Shown: one piece after another, positions 47,951 through 60,700 of the stretch
How positions within the stretch are numbered: the stretch's first letter is position 1
Layout: every line of letters starts with the position of its first letter
The notes under the pieces: generated by a model
Told to the model about the DNA's origin: nothing
Databases searched by the model: none
Seen by the model: the letters and a program-made list of their open reading frames with translations, nothing else
Assembly (NCBI RefSeq): GCF_949628215.1
Contig: NC_134280.1
Span: forward strand, 50,618,621-50,682,620
Length of the DNA: 64,000 bases
Origin: Phalacrocorax aristotelis
Lineage: Eukaryota > Chordata > Aves > Suliformes > Phalacrocoracidae
Direction: 5' to 3'
Program-made: the position numbers and the translations under genes

Positions 47951-50900
47951 AATCTACCAGGGCGCTGGGAGAGGGTTCTTTGAGTCGAGGTGGGGCTGCA
48001 CTGAGGTCAAAACAAAATAAAAAAAACCCAAAATACTTGTTTCCCCCACTGGGTGAAGCGGTATAGGAGCTGCAAGTGATCACCTTGGTTGCTCTTAGGG
48101 GAGGCTTCATCTTTCCGGTGGCCAGTCTTGCTCCTTGGGTGCATGGGGTGGTGAGCCTTCACCTGCGCCCCCCCCCCCCTCCCCACCCTGCTGCTCTCTG
48201 GAGACACTGAGGTGGCACAGGTATGGCCTTGGTGCCCAGTGGGCAGCCGGGGGAGTCCCCAAAATACCTGCTGCCTGGGACATAACTGGTAATGCTGGTG
48301 GGACAGCTGGGTTTGGTCCCTGCGGGTGGCAGGGGCAGTCAGAGATGGGGCAGCTCAATTGCCTGGGTTAGTGAGCCTGCTGCTTGTAGTTAGTTCCCCT
48401 CCCTCCTTGCCTTGCATTGCCACCTTTAAAAACAACACCCAAAAAGTGAAATCTGGCACCATGGTGAATCATGAGGTCTTTTCCCTCAAGAAATGGTTCT
48501 GTTTGCCCTTGTGCTCCAACTCAAGTTGAGTAAAGGGCAACATCTCCCCATTGGATGAGGAAGGAGATGCTGGGTCTGGAGCAGGGATCTTTGGGTGCAT
48601 GTCGAAATGGCAGATGAGGGCATGTGCTGGGGCCTTCTGGGGAGCTGCGTGGAGTGGATGGAATTTGGTGCCCCGGTTTTGGCAGGAAAAGGGGATGCTC
48701 TCGATCAGGGTGCATAGTAGCAAAGTGGGTGAGAGGGTTGCAACCTTTCTCTGCCAGTGCCATGCTGAGAAAGAGGAGGCTATTTATGGGCTTGATGCTT
48801 TAATTTAAAGCTGTGTTCAGCAGCAGTGGTATCCAGGGCTCAGTTAAAAACCTGTCGTTCTAGTAAGGGGCTTGCCTTGTGCTCAGTCGCTTTTCTTCCC
48901 CTCTGATGTTCATGAATAAGAAAAGGCAAAAGTGAACAGCGGTGAAGACCAATGCAAAATGCTTTCTAAACCAAAATGGTTACAAAATCGCTTCTGTTGT
49001 ATAACCTCGGAGGAGGTGGCTACCTAACACCTTGCTGTTCGGAGAGCAGCAAAGTCCTGGGCTGAGCTGGCAGGGATGCCTGTCCCCAAGCTATTGCAAT
49101 TCACTGAGCAGTGGGGAAGTTGGAGAGAGCGAGGGGACCTGCTGCGGCTTCTGCTCCATCGAGCTCCTGGGTCCTTTACACTGTTTGCTTTCCTGCAGTA
49201 CTTTTGTACTTCTGCCTTGGCTATGTTCAAGCCATTGTTCTGTTGGATTCAAAATCGCTCTCTGCTGAATTTTACACCCTTCCTAAGGGATTTGCCTTAG
49301 TTCTTCCTCTGATGTACAAGTTACTTTTTTTCCTGGATGCATTTACTGGCCTAGCCTCCTCCAGACAGCAAGTTTCTGATGAAATACTCCTATATAGCAA
49401 CAGCTTAACAGTTGAAAAATAGATATTAAAAATTATTTATTTCTTTTCCTTGACAGGTTCTGGTCTGTGAATGGGCACTACCTCTTGCAGACCTTGTTTA
49501 ATAACTTCTCTGAATGATATTTTATCAAACGATGTGGAATTTTAAATTTACTCCTCTTTTGTGCTTTTCAACATACTGATATGTTGCATCTTACTTTAAA
49601 GGGCTTGTGAAGCATGATCTCAGCCCTTTGGAAACTGTCTTGCCTTTCGTTTATCATTTTCACAGTTGTGAGCTTCCTTCTTATTTGTTTTTCAGCAGAG
49701 GGAAAACTGGCTGACAAGTGTGCTCTGAAAGACACATTTATCTTTAAAAAAAAAAAACAACCCCACAGCGACTAAACAAGCAGGCAGCCGCACCCATCCA
49801 GCAGTATGATTTCTTATCTTGGAGCTTGACTCATAATTCTGATGGCTCTTTACCTCTGTCATTATTTTAAAAACAGAGTAGTTTTCTTAGCTAAGCTATT
49901 CCCCAGGGTGCCAGACTGAAGAGTGTTGCATGTGTGTAATTTCTTTTTCTGATGTCCTCATGTCCTTTTACATCACCCTGAGCTGCAGGACCCCATCTTG
50001 CTCATAAGATGCTTCTCTCTTTTTTTTTTTTTTTTCCTCCCCCGGCTGATACGCAGAAAATAGGGAAATGCTTGAGAGGATCTCCTGCTGGAGAATCTCT
50101 CCTTCGATGCAAGCGATAGTGTTTCACCAGCTCAGTTTTGCAAAACATCAAGTCGACTCTGTGGAGCTGGAAAAAATGTTTCAGGCTGTGTTTTGCATAG
50201 ATGCTCTCAGATGTGAGGTTTCACCGGCTGGGTGTTACATGTGTTTTTCCTGTCACGGGGCAGTCTGCCTCCCTGAGTCGTTATGTTGCTCAGAGCAACT
50301 GGCAGAGCAAATGCAGGGGCAGGGGGGAGGAGAGGGCTGCCTTCAGCCTTGCTTCATCACCCCCAGCCGGTCTCCCTCTTTGCTCCTTGTGTAGTTTAAC
50401 AACATGGTTTGCAGGATTTTTTTTTTTCTCACAGCAAAGCCTCTTTTTTTCTTTTCTGGTTTTTTTTCCTTTTTTAAAGGATTAAAATCACACCGAAGAG
50501 TGTGTGTTAAGATTGACTTTGAAACTCAAAGCATGTTAGTCCTTCATGGTCACGCTGGAGTAATTCCTGTGCTTTCCTCTCCTCTCCTGCATTTTAATTA
50601 CAGGAGAGAGTAGTTGAGCTCCCACAGCTCAAGCTGTGGTAAGGGCACGTCTATACTCTGCAGTTAAGCTTTCCTCTTGCTATCTTTTTTTACTTGCTTT
50701 GGCAGTGCTGTGCACCTGGGTCTCCATAGCTGGCATAAATGTTGTTCAAGTGCTGGTGAATCTCTGTTCTCCTTACACTGCCTCTCTGTCCTTCGCAGGG
50801 AAGTCCCTTTGCAGGTGACGGGGAAAAAAACCCACCTAAACAAACCTAGAGCTGCTCTGTGCAAAGAACAGCCCCAGAGATGAAGTTGCAGTGCTATCAG

Positions 50901-53900
50901 TGGAGCTTTGCGGTAAGGTTGCTTGCTGCATCCCCTTTACCTTTCAGCAGTCTGTGGCACTCCCAGTTGTCCGTTTTGTTGCATAGTGGAGGGGTGGTTT
51001 AAGGGACTGGTTCATGGCACACTGCAAGTCATTTAGCATGGCAGTGCAATAGCTGCTATGTGATGGAAGGCAGTTTTCTAGCATGTGCAAGGTAATCTCC
51101 CGTGCTGAGGTTAGCAATCTTGGCTGGTTTGCTATGATATGCCTCCCCCTTTTACGTAGTAGTGGGTATTTCTGAAACAACTATTCAGACTCGAGTGTCT
51201 GCTCTGTGATTTTCAAGGTTGGATGGATGCCCTCCTGAGCTGAGGGTTTGCTTTGACGCCCTCGGCATCAGGTATTTGCAGAGGGGCTGGAGCAGATTAG
51301 TTTCCTTAAGTATCTCCTTGGCATCCCTCTGGGTTGCTCCTGCATGTGCCGCCCCCCTCTGTGCTGCTGGAGAGCTAAATTGGGGTTTGCAGAGAGCTGG
51401 CAAGAGGCCTGGGTGTTCCTAGAAAGATGTTGAATGCCCTGGACAGTTTGGGTTTGTTTCCTTTGTTTCCCTGGCTCTCGTTAGGGGGTCAGGCTCCTTA
51501 GGGCAGCAGCATATTGGAGGACGGAGAAACAGTGCAGGCTTTGCGGGTTGAGGCTGGAGCGGTGCCATCCCAGCCCGCCTCTCTCAAGTGTTAAGTCTGA
51601 AGCAGGCTGCCTGGTAATTCCATTAATGGGAGCCTAGTGCAGGAGAGAGAAATATAATTCCAGGGTAAAGACGGTGCTCGGGCTCAAATGGAGAGGATTT
51701 GCTGGTTCTCCCAGGTGCACTGCTGTGAGTAATGTACTCCTGTATTACCCACAGATGATGTTTAAAGTCCAGATGTCAGCATGAAGACTGGGCAGTGATA
51801 AAAAAAAAATTGCCACTAAATCTGCATGTGAAGAAATGCTTAGCTCCAGAGCCTAGCTGTCTCTTTGCAGTGGGTTTTACCAGGAATAAAAGTTTCCTGC
51901 TTAACTCCTGACATGCAGGATGACACAGAGCTAAGCAGCCAGCTGGTTTGGGAGACAGCTTGCATGGGATATAGCCAGAACGAGCTCTCTGTTTATAATC
52001 AATGCAGAGTAAAAATGATACACCAGAAAGCTTGCAAGCACATCAGAGCTAGCCGCCACAACTGCAAGTAGCACAAGCTCCTCCACATTTTTGGGCAGTG
52101 TGGTCCAGGCTTGAATTCAGAGATTACTGTTCTGGCCAGCTGTTTTCCCAGTTCAATTTCTTTTTTCTTGCAGACCACATCTTCCTGTCTGCCGTTGTAT
52201 AATACCCTTGTGGAACACCATCAGCAAGTCTTGCATTGAAAAGGAATGGTTAATTAGGATATTTTTAGCTCTCCTTGTGGCTTGGATCCTGGAAATCAAA
52301 CACAGGATCCAACACTATTCAGCTTTATGCAGAGGAGCTTCCCATGCCACAGGTGGCTGCTGAGCAGATGTGTCTGGCACAGTGGGAGCTCACAGGGCCA
52401 ATGAGCCCCAGTGCTGTGGTACCCCAAAAATCAAGCAAATTAGGCACTTGCTCCCACCTTTTGGAGCTCAGCGCAGGACTTTCCTTGTGGGAAACTACTT
52501 GTCATCGGTCTAAGGGGGGAAAAAAGGGTCCATGAAGAGGAAGCAGGTGCTGGAGGGGCTTAGCCCCGCACATGACCCCATCACACCAACTTTGCCTGAG
52601 TGTCCGTCAGTACAAGCCTGATCTCCTTAGGACGTTGGGCCCTGCTGGCATCCTGACAGCAGAATTAAAGCCAGCTTGCTCAGAAGTGCTTGCTTGTTGG
52701 GGTGTTCAGCAGCATGCTGATGCCTCCTGTGCTATGAGAGGTGTGGGGGAGATTTGGTTGTTCAGCAAAATGGGGTGCCTGCTTTGCCAGTGACCTAGCA
52801 GCAGCAGGGACAGCTGTCTGAAGTCCACAACCTGCTTATGCATCTCTTGCTTTCCTTTGTAGTAGCTGTGCAGACATGCCTGGCTTCTTTACGCACACAC
52901 TTTGGGCTAGCTCACTTGCCAGAAATCAGTGGGATCTCATTGGGATTTGCTGCTTGGCTGAAGTTTTTAAATCTCTTGCCACCCCTTCCCTTCAGTTCTG
53001 TTCCCTAACCAGTGACGGTCACACTTTGCATACCTTTCCCCAGCTGCTAAAGCTGCAGCCTGCCAGGCATGTGGAGGGTGTGCTGTGGAAACCCACCTGG
53101 CAGTTGTCTCAACCAAGTGTGCAAAAGCCACGTTTGCTGCTTGCCGCCACAGTGGCAGGATGTTGAGGGGATGCAGGTATCAGTGTGAGCTCATGCAATT
53201 GCCTTTTTTTTTTTTTTGTTTCCTCCATTTGCATCATAGCTGACTATCCCAGTTTTAGCTTAGTAGCGTGATTTTCTCTTCCCAATATAAAATTTTTGAG
53301 TGTTTCCTTTCCTGCTTTCATAGCTCTGACATCTGATTTGGGCTTGAGCAGAGCAAGGTTGCACCTATAGTGAATTGTCTATGTTGTCTACTCTGTATTG
53401 AAAAGTTTGACAAAGAGGGAGCAGGTAAGAAAATGACCTGTGTGTTTGGAAATTCATTTTCTCAAAATGTGTTGCTTGTGATGTCTTGTTCTTACTGTTT
53501 TTCTCTTCCCTCCCCTCTCAGTTCTGTGAGTTAAAACCCATGGCTGTGAGAGCAGTGTTGGCTGGATGGGGGGAACTTATCAGGGAGGATGTAATACATT
53601 TGTTTCCTTTGGGTGGTAATAAAGTGGGTCAGAAGTGTGTATGCTATTGTGCTGATTCCAATGCTAACCAGATAAAGTTACTGAAACTGTCTCAAAGCAT
53701 CACTATTTTCTTTGCTCCCTGACTTGCTGCATGAGTTTCACAGGGAAACCTGTATCTGATCTGCAAAGCATTGATTTGCTCGATGGCCCTTCTGGCCTAG
53801 GTGCACGGTTGAGCCACCTTCTTGCCACCTTGGTAGAACAGTTTGAGTGGCCCAGCACTGAATTTGTTCTTTACTAAAGTATTTTTGAGCCACATCTGCA

Positions 53901-56747
53901 TCCCCACCTGGTTTGCTGCATAGCTGACCAGCCAGGTGTACCAGCACAGCTGTGGAGGAATGGCCTGAGCTTCTGTGGACTGATGCCTGTCAGACTGTTC
54001 CCTAGGAGAGAGGGCTGGTAGGGTCATTGCTTGGCCACCTGGAGACACCAAGCCTGTTTGCTCTAGGTGTCTAGAGGCTGAGCAAATAGATCCTAATAAC
54101 ATTGTCCTTCTAACTGTCTTGAGCAGTGCTAGGGATACCTTGAACAGCATGACATTTGGTGAGCAATGTTGCCTCAGTGCTGGGCTCTAAGAAGACACCT
54201 GTTGAAAAGCCACAAGCAACTGGACTTGGCATTAATTCATGTTGAAGTATTAGGGAGTCAGGCCCTCTGGGTCCTGTCTGAGTTTCTGAGGCTGGAGACC
54301 ACCTGATGCTGCAGCTGTTCAACTTTGGGGTGTTTGAGGGGTGACCTGATGGCTGTGCTTTGCTACCTTTGTGTGGTGAAGAGATCTGGCTGGAGGCTGC
54401 TCAGGGTCTCCCATACTGTGAGAGAAAGATGCAGTGAGATACAGCAGGTGGAATTTGAACTTGAATTGGGAGTGGGAAGGGGGGATATAAAACATACAGC
54501 TTAGAAAACCAGTAAGCTTCAGAAGACCCTAACCACTCAAGGGGTTGAACTTGTTCCAGGTTGACATGTTTAAAATGTGATTAGCTGCCTCTTAAAGTGG
54601 GGTGCTGTAATCTGGTTTCTGTGGAAAAAATTGCGTCGTGTGTGTGTCAAGACAAGGGGCAGCCTCAGCTCGGCAGGGGTGTGTGTTGCTTTCAGGCTCA
54701 GTGTGTAAATCTCCTCATTTATTCTGGTCTTTTGCAGACTGGTGAGAGCACAGGGGGCTTTCTTTCCTGCAGCATTGCCTTCACTGTGCTTTTAATGTCT
54801 GAGCATCCGGATGAAAATTGTTGTTGTCCTGCCCTCTCCTGCACCAGCGCTCAGGCTAAGTGACAGCCAGAGTTTTTCCCTCTAGTGCAGACTGGGGGGT
54901 TTCTGCCCCTCTTTGGCAGTGGTGGACTGTTGTCAGCCCCCGTGTGTCTAAGGAAACGGTTTTCCAAGTAATCTGTTGGGATTTTACAGGGATCTGTTTG
55001 TTCCCTTACCACTTTCCTGCCTTGGGCATGGATGCTGGCTGGATCTCCACTGACCTTTTCCTGCTGCTTGTCAAAGCAGTTCAGTCCTTGAGAGATTAAG
55101 CAGTTATCTCCTGCAGGGTGCTGGATCCCGCCTAGGGGCAGCTCAATGGACAGAGAGGTCCTCACCAGAGAGGCTGGGCAGGAGGGTTTATTGTCCCCTC
55201 CAGCGCTTGGCTGGAAACACATCCCCGGTCTTTAGTTTGTGGCTCAAACAGCGCTGCTAGTCCATATTCTCTGACTGCTGGAAGTGGCAGCCTTTGAAAT
55301 GAAAAAATTGGGTTAGCCAGTATCCTGCTTGAGCTCATAGAGCATGAATTTAGCTGCTCTTGTTTTATTTCAAGAAATTATATTAAGAAATGAGCAAAAG
55401 AGGCTGTGCATCAGAGGCTGCTTCTGCTGCAGACGTCTGCATGCGAAGCTGTGTTGCAGGGTGATTCCTTCTGGTGCTGCAAAGCTGGTGGGGAGAGCAG
55501 AGCTGTGGCATGGGCCAGGACACCTCTGGGAGGTGCAGCTGAAGGGCAGTTCTTGATTGCTTTGGCGGCTTGTCTTTTGAGCCAGGTGTGGGCATTGCTT
55601 CCACTTGTTATGTGGTTGCTTGCATCTTGGTGAGTGCAATGAGCTGCTTTTTCCTGCAAGCTGAGGACCCAGCCAGTCCCTGCTGCTGGGAGGTGGCATG
55701 CAGGTAACTGAGGTCCCCGGCATAAATGTCACACATGTGATGGATCTTGTGTCCTGTCCAGCATCAGCTCTGTGGTTGCAGCTACTTGTAGCTGACTGCA
55801 AAAATTCTGCTCTGTAAAAACTGGCCTGAATTAATCTGTTGTGGTTTGTTTGGTTTGTTTTTTTTTTTTCTTTAAAACTAAGATAAGACGATTTTCTGCA
55901 AAGGTGAAAGCTTGACCTTTGTAATAAAGTCCTTGATTTTCTTAAGGATACTTTGGGATATTTCTGGGGTGTGCATGTGCTCTGCATGGTAACAGTTATC
56001 AGGAAGACTGAGAATGGGGCAGTTGGAGATGCATAGCTGGTTAATTGATTTTAATGCCATGGAAACTCAATTTGAGTAGCTTTGTGCTTTTTTCTGACAG
56101 GGGAAAAAAGCTGCAGTAAGTGGAGGAGCAGCTCTGGGTATTTCTGTGAAGGGTATTTAAAGGAGGCTTGAACATGAGGGTTTTAACTATGCTTGTCCGT
56201 TTTTGTCGAGAGCTGGCACAGTTGGTGGTTTTGGCGCGAGCACAGCAGTGATCACAGGCAAGGCTTGTCTGGGAGTGTGAGTAATGCTATGTAAACTTAG
56301 GAAAACAAGAGAGGATTAGGTCTGCTTCCTTCACCTCTGTAAGAAGCTAGGACTGGGGGACCTCTGTCAGACGGCTGCTAGGATGTTTGGATGGTACCTC
56401 TGGGGATGCTGGTGCATCAGCTCCCTCCACTCAGCACAGCTTTGTGGCATGTACTTTTTTTAGGTGGGCATCATGCTCTTGCTGGTTTTGGGGGTGAGGT
56501 GGCTGGCCAGTCTGTGAAGGCTTGTGCTGGCAGCCCTGCTGGTACCCTGAGCTGCACCTGGGTCTGTTGGGATCCACCCATCCACCCCTGAGCTGGAGGA
56601 AAAGCAGGGTGGAGGTGGAGTGAGGGCTTGGGCCACCCCATACTGGGGACAAGCCAGCCTGTGGGGACCATGCGGGGCTATGCTCTGCTCTCCCTCCACG
56701 TTCCTGGTGGCATTGAAGGCAGTCACATCTCAGGATGAAGGGCTGGC
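47951..56747. other. Region right of the second CpG island, no exon assigned
   Basis: It could be a long first intron of a rightward gene starting in the 47.2 kb island, but no coding exon was recognised. A C-run near 48167-48180 and T-runs near 50024 and 53206 are present. A plus-strand hydrophobic frame at 49198-49422 after TTTCCTGCAG has no recognised relatives. Confidence 0.45.
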
Positions 56748-57026
56748 TTAGAGTTTGAATCCACGCTTCTGTTTTTCCATTCTTATTTTCCAGGGTTTCT
56801 CTGCAAGGAAGTGGAAAATCCCTTCTATGGGCTGCCGTGACAGCCTCAGAAATGTCCAGATGGATTTGAACTTTGGTGCTGCAAACAGCTTTGCGTATTT
56901 ATTTTCAGCATCCTGCTGTCTGCTTTGCTTAAGAGCTTTTGCTAGATCCTTCACATATGGTTGTCGTTGCTCTTCTCCTGAACACCATTTGAGAACATCC
57001 TTCAGGTATGGCAAAATCTCACTCAC
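56748..57026 (-). other. Unidentified open frame, open on both strands
   Basis: The minus strand reads a 92-aa frame with protein-like composition (LKDVLKWCSGEEQRQPYVKD, NKYAKLFAAPKFKSIW, LSRQPIEGIF, Lys/Arg-rich end) to a stop at 56748. The plus strand over 56794-57005 is also open and has a good acceptor (TTATTTTCCAG) and donor (TTCAG/GTATGG), a 212 bp candidate exon. I do not recognise either product. The minus frame could be a last exon, a retrocopy or part of a transposable element. Confidence 0.35.
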
Positions 57027-57097
57027 TCACTCACTCACTCACTCACTCACTCACTCACTCACTCACTCACTCACTCACTCACTCACTCACTCACTCC
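57018..57097. repeat. (TCAC)n tetranucleotide microsatellite
   Basis: About 20 perfect copies of CTCA/TCAC in uninterrupted tandem. The purity suggests it is polymorphic. It directly abuts the open segment at 56748-57005. Confidence 0.97.
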
Positions 57098-57561
57098 CCA
57101 AACATCTTGGGGAAATTTTGTTTTACCCCTATTCCTTGGTAAGCTGAAAAGCTTGCACAGCTGCGGTGTGTTGCAGTTTGGGTGCATCAGCCTAGTCTGG
57201 AGACCTCAGGTAGCTCTTCACCAGGCTATTTTGGGTGGGTCTTTAGAAAAGTGAGTGGCTGGACATGTTCAGCAGTGAATGGAGCTGTTAAAGTGTGTTT
57301 TAAGTGACTTCCCCCTGGCACTGGTAGAGTGTGTCCTGCTTCTACCCCCGTTTCCCTCCCTGCAAAGGAGGGGTAAGGATTGCAAAGTGTGTTAATATTT
57401 CTGGGAGGCTACAACGTTGGTAGAGTCCTTTGAGGTGTGCTGCTGACTAATGGGTTCATGTATGTGCTGAAAATGTTCAGCTTCCCAGTTAACCCAGGGG
57501 AGGTATCCCTCCAGGAGGACTTTGAGCACAGCTTTTAAAGAAAATATTCTGCTGAACATAT

Positions 57562-57790
57562 CAAGGAGAATATTCGATTGAATATAAGGGAGAAATTTTC
57601 TGTGATGAGGGTGGTGATGCACTGGAACAGGTTGCTCAGAAAAGCTGTGGATGCTCCATCACTGGAAGCATTCAATGTCTGGTGGGATGGGGCTTTGAGC
57701 AACTTGATCTAGTGCAAGATGTCCCTGCCCACGGCAGGGGGTTGGACTAGATGGTCTTTAAGAGGTCCCTTCCAAGGCCTGATGTGTTAC
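57562..57790 (+). mobile_element. CR1 LINE 3' tail
   Basis: The segment GCACTGGAACAGGTTGCTCA, a diverged TGGATGCTCCATCACTGGAAG and GGTCCCTTCCAAGGCCTGAT match the CR1 3' end in order. It is about 230 bp, strongly 5'-truncated, and the terminal octamer repeat is not preserved. Confidence 0.87.
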
Positions 57791-60700
57791 TGCCTCTCTG
57801 GAAACGAGCAGGACAAATCCTGCTGTCCTGTTCTCCTCTAGCTATAAGGCTAGGGGTAGGTTTATCTTCCTGCCCAACTTGTTATAAACATTTATCTGAC
57901 CCATCTTGGGCTGAATAGCTGTTGTGTTTGCACTGAAGTGCTTGTTGCAAGTATGTTATTGCCTTGATGATGACTTCTCAACGTCTGACTGGGGAGCTGG
58001 CGTGCTTTTGGTAGTTCTCTCATGCTACTGGTATCTGAGGGGTTCATCATACATGCTTGGGTTGAAGGGGGTTGTACATCTTCCTGTTAAAAGCAGTGCA
58101 GACACTCAGCCTTGCTGTTGGTTACAGGGGTCCAGAGCTGTTTGCTTGAGCTTGAAGTTGCTCATGTTGCAAGATCATCACAGGAGGGGTGGAGAAAATT
58201 AGCATAAGGCTTTTAAAGAAAACTTTATTTCTCAAAGCTGGCAGGAAACACCCCATCCCCCTATTTAAGCTTCAAAGTAGGGTTTCATTTATGGTGGGTG
58301 TATCTGCTTGTGACAGGGGCATTAGCAAAGTTGCATGGTCAGGCTTGGGGTCTGTCGGGTCCCCCAAGGTCATGTGCCTGCTCTCTTGGCCAGTGCCACC
58401 CTTCTCTTTTACTGCTTATGGTGTAGGGGACTTCTCTGGCTGCTCCTGCTATGCAGAGCCCTCCTATTTCTCTGCCCCATTATTTTGCTTACACCCTTCA
58501 CTCCTGATCTTGTGATGCTTCCTCCTCCCTTTGTAGGTCACCAAGTATTGCTCAGTCCTCTGCCCCTATGCTTCATAACTCTCTTTTTTTAAGGTTCTGG
58601 TGACTCTTTATTTGCCACATGAGATGAAATAAAACATAATTGTGTCTCTTCAGCACTAGTTCAGTCCGCCAACAAGTGACATGTCGTGATGTCAAGGATG
58701 GAAAGAGGTCACTGGGGTGGTGACAGAGAGAAATGCATATTTTGGTGGAAAAGTTGGAGCTGCAGGAAGGTGGCAGATCTTTGCTGCCATGTGTGTCATC
58801 CATGCTCTGCATTGCCCAGAGCATGGTCGTGTCTGTGGGGAGGAGCAGCCCTGGGGCGAGTGATGCTGCTGGGCACTGCGAGAGGGGAGTCTGGGAACAG
58901 GGGGGCTGATTCCCTGGCACTTAGCTGTGTTCCGGTATATCTGTCTGCTGTGGGACAAAATGCTTTGTCTCAGAGCTGCGGCTGCTTTGGGAAGGCAGGC
59001 CAGGCCACCTTCATATGGGTTTGATTAAATCCAGCAGCACTTAGAGAAGCTACAAGCATCTCTGTCTGCCTTGCTCAGCAGTACTGGGAAGTGAGGAGTT
59101 TGAACTTTGCCAGTGTTGTTTCTGCAATGTTGTCTAGTAGTAGCAATCATGTTGAGAAAGTTGTTAGAGGAAAAAGGAGCTGGAGGAGGAAGGGAGAAAA
59201 CGTGGTCTGCACAGCAGTCATGCTGCTCTCCCCATATGCTGAGCCCTGGTGCAGGTGTGGGTCAATGCCAATGCGGATGAAGTCCTACAAAGCTAATGTA
59301 AACCCCTTTAGATGTAAGCCATGTGAAGCTGAGGTATGAATTTCCTTCCTGGGGGAGGAAAGTTGTCTTTCTGTACTTTTATAAATAAACTGTGACTGAA
59401 GATTATTGGCCAGGTTGGATTTGTCATGCTATTTCTGTCTTTGTAGAGACTCTATGTTCCGCTGCAGAACAGTGTTCAGTTACTGACTTCAAAAGAGAAA
59501 CAGAAGACCCTTCTGGAGCTACATAACATAAGTAAATAACTCTTGTGTTTTGGCTATAGTGGTAATGTAAAGCAATGGGGAGAGTAATTATAAATGGTGA
59601 TGGAAAACTTGTGCTTGAGGCTGGAGTCCAAGGTCTGTGGTCTTGCGGTCTGCAGCATTGTTTTTGTCCTTAGAAATGCCTTCATCCCTTCCGTAATGGG
59701 AAAGGAGAAAGGGGAAAAAGGGGGATTGAATGGATTACAGTTTTTCTCAGTTCTTTAAATACTAGCTGGCAATGGCTGATGTCTGTGAGTCATCCACAGA
59801 GACTGGGGAAAATAAGCAAGTCTCTTTTTCGCAGTCCAAGGTAAACCAATGCACTGCATGAGTAAATTTTCTTGCAGTTCATAACAAGGTCCAGTTGGCA
59901 GGAAATAATGTGAGATGTTGTCAGGCTGATACTGTGCCTTCCCCTTGCTGGTTTGGTGCTTTGACTGGAGAAGTTGTCCCACCCTGTTTCCTTACCTCCC
60001 CCTGCTTCCAAATCCTCTCTCCATTGCAACATGCTTGAGGATGAATGTTCATCCACCATGTTCATTGCTGTCCCCGAACCTTTGTGTGAAGAGAACGGGA
60101 AAAGTATATTAGATGTAGTGACCTTTGCTTCATTTGCATCATCAGAAAACTGTCTCTGTATGGCTGTGTAGAATTGTTTCCAGTAAAGCGTATTTTTTTT
60201 TTCTGATATCTTTTCTTTGGCATGCAGCAGGTACTTTGCATGCCTGCAGCGAGGTGTTTCTGCAGCCCACAGAGGCGACTTCTGTCACGGTTTTTGCTCA
60301 GTGCTGCTAGATGTCTTTTGTGTGGCTAATGTACAAAAGCTTTATAAAGCAATCAGTGGGAAATATAAAACCATTTATATTATGAAACCATATGATAATA
60401 ATAATGGTGATGGAAAAATGGAAGCAGCCTGGCTCTGACATCAGATGGGATTCATCTGCTCTGCAAACTAGAAGAAATTGCACAAGTGCTGTGGAGCAGG
60501 AAATCTTCAGCAGCATCTCAGGGAGAGGAGTAGGGGAGTTGTGCAGGTGACCGCTTCCATCCTATTTATTAGCCTCTTTTCTGCCCCTCTACTTAGATGT
60601 TATCTTCAGTGCATTGCCTGTTGTGGAGATTTTTCTGGCTGAACAGCCTTGGTTTGGGACTCATTGTCTTGCCTTTTACCTTGGCTTCCTTCTGTGATTT

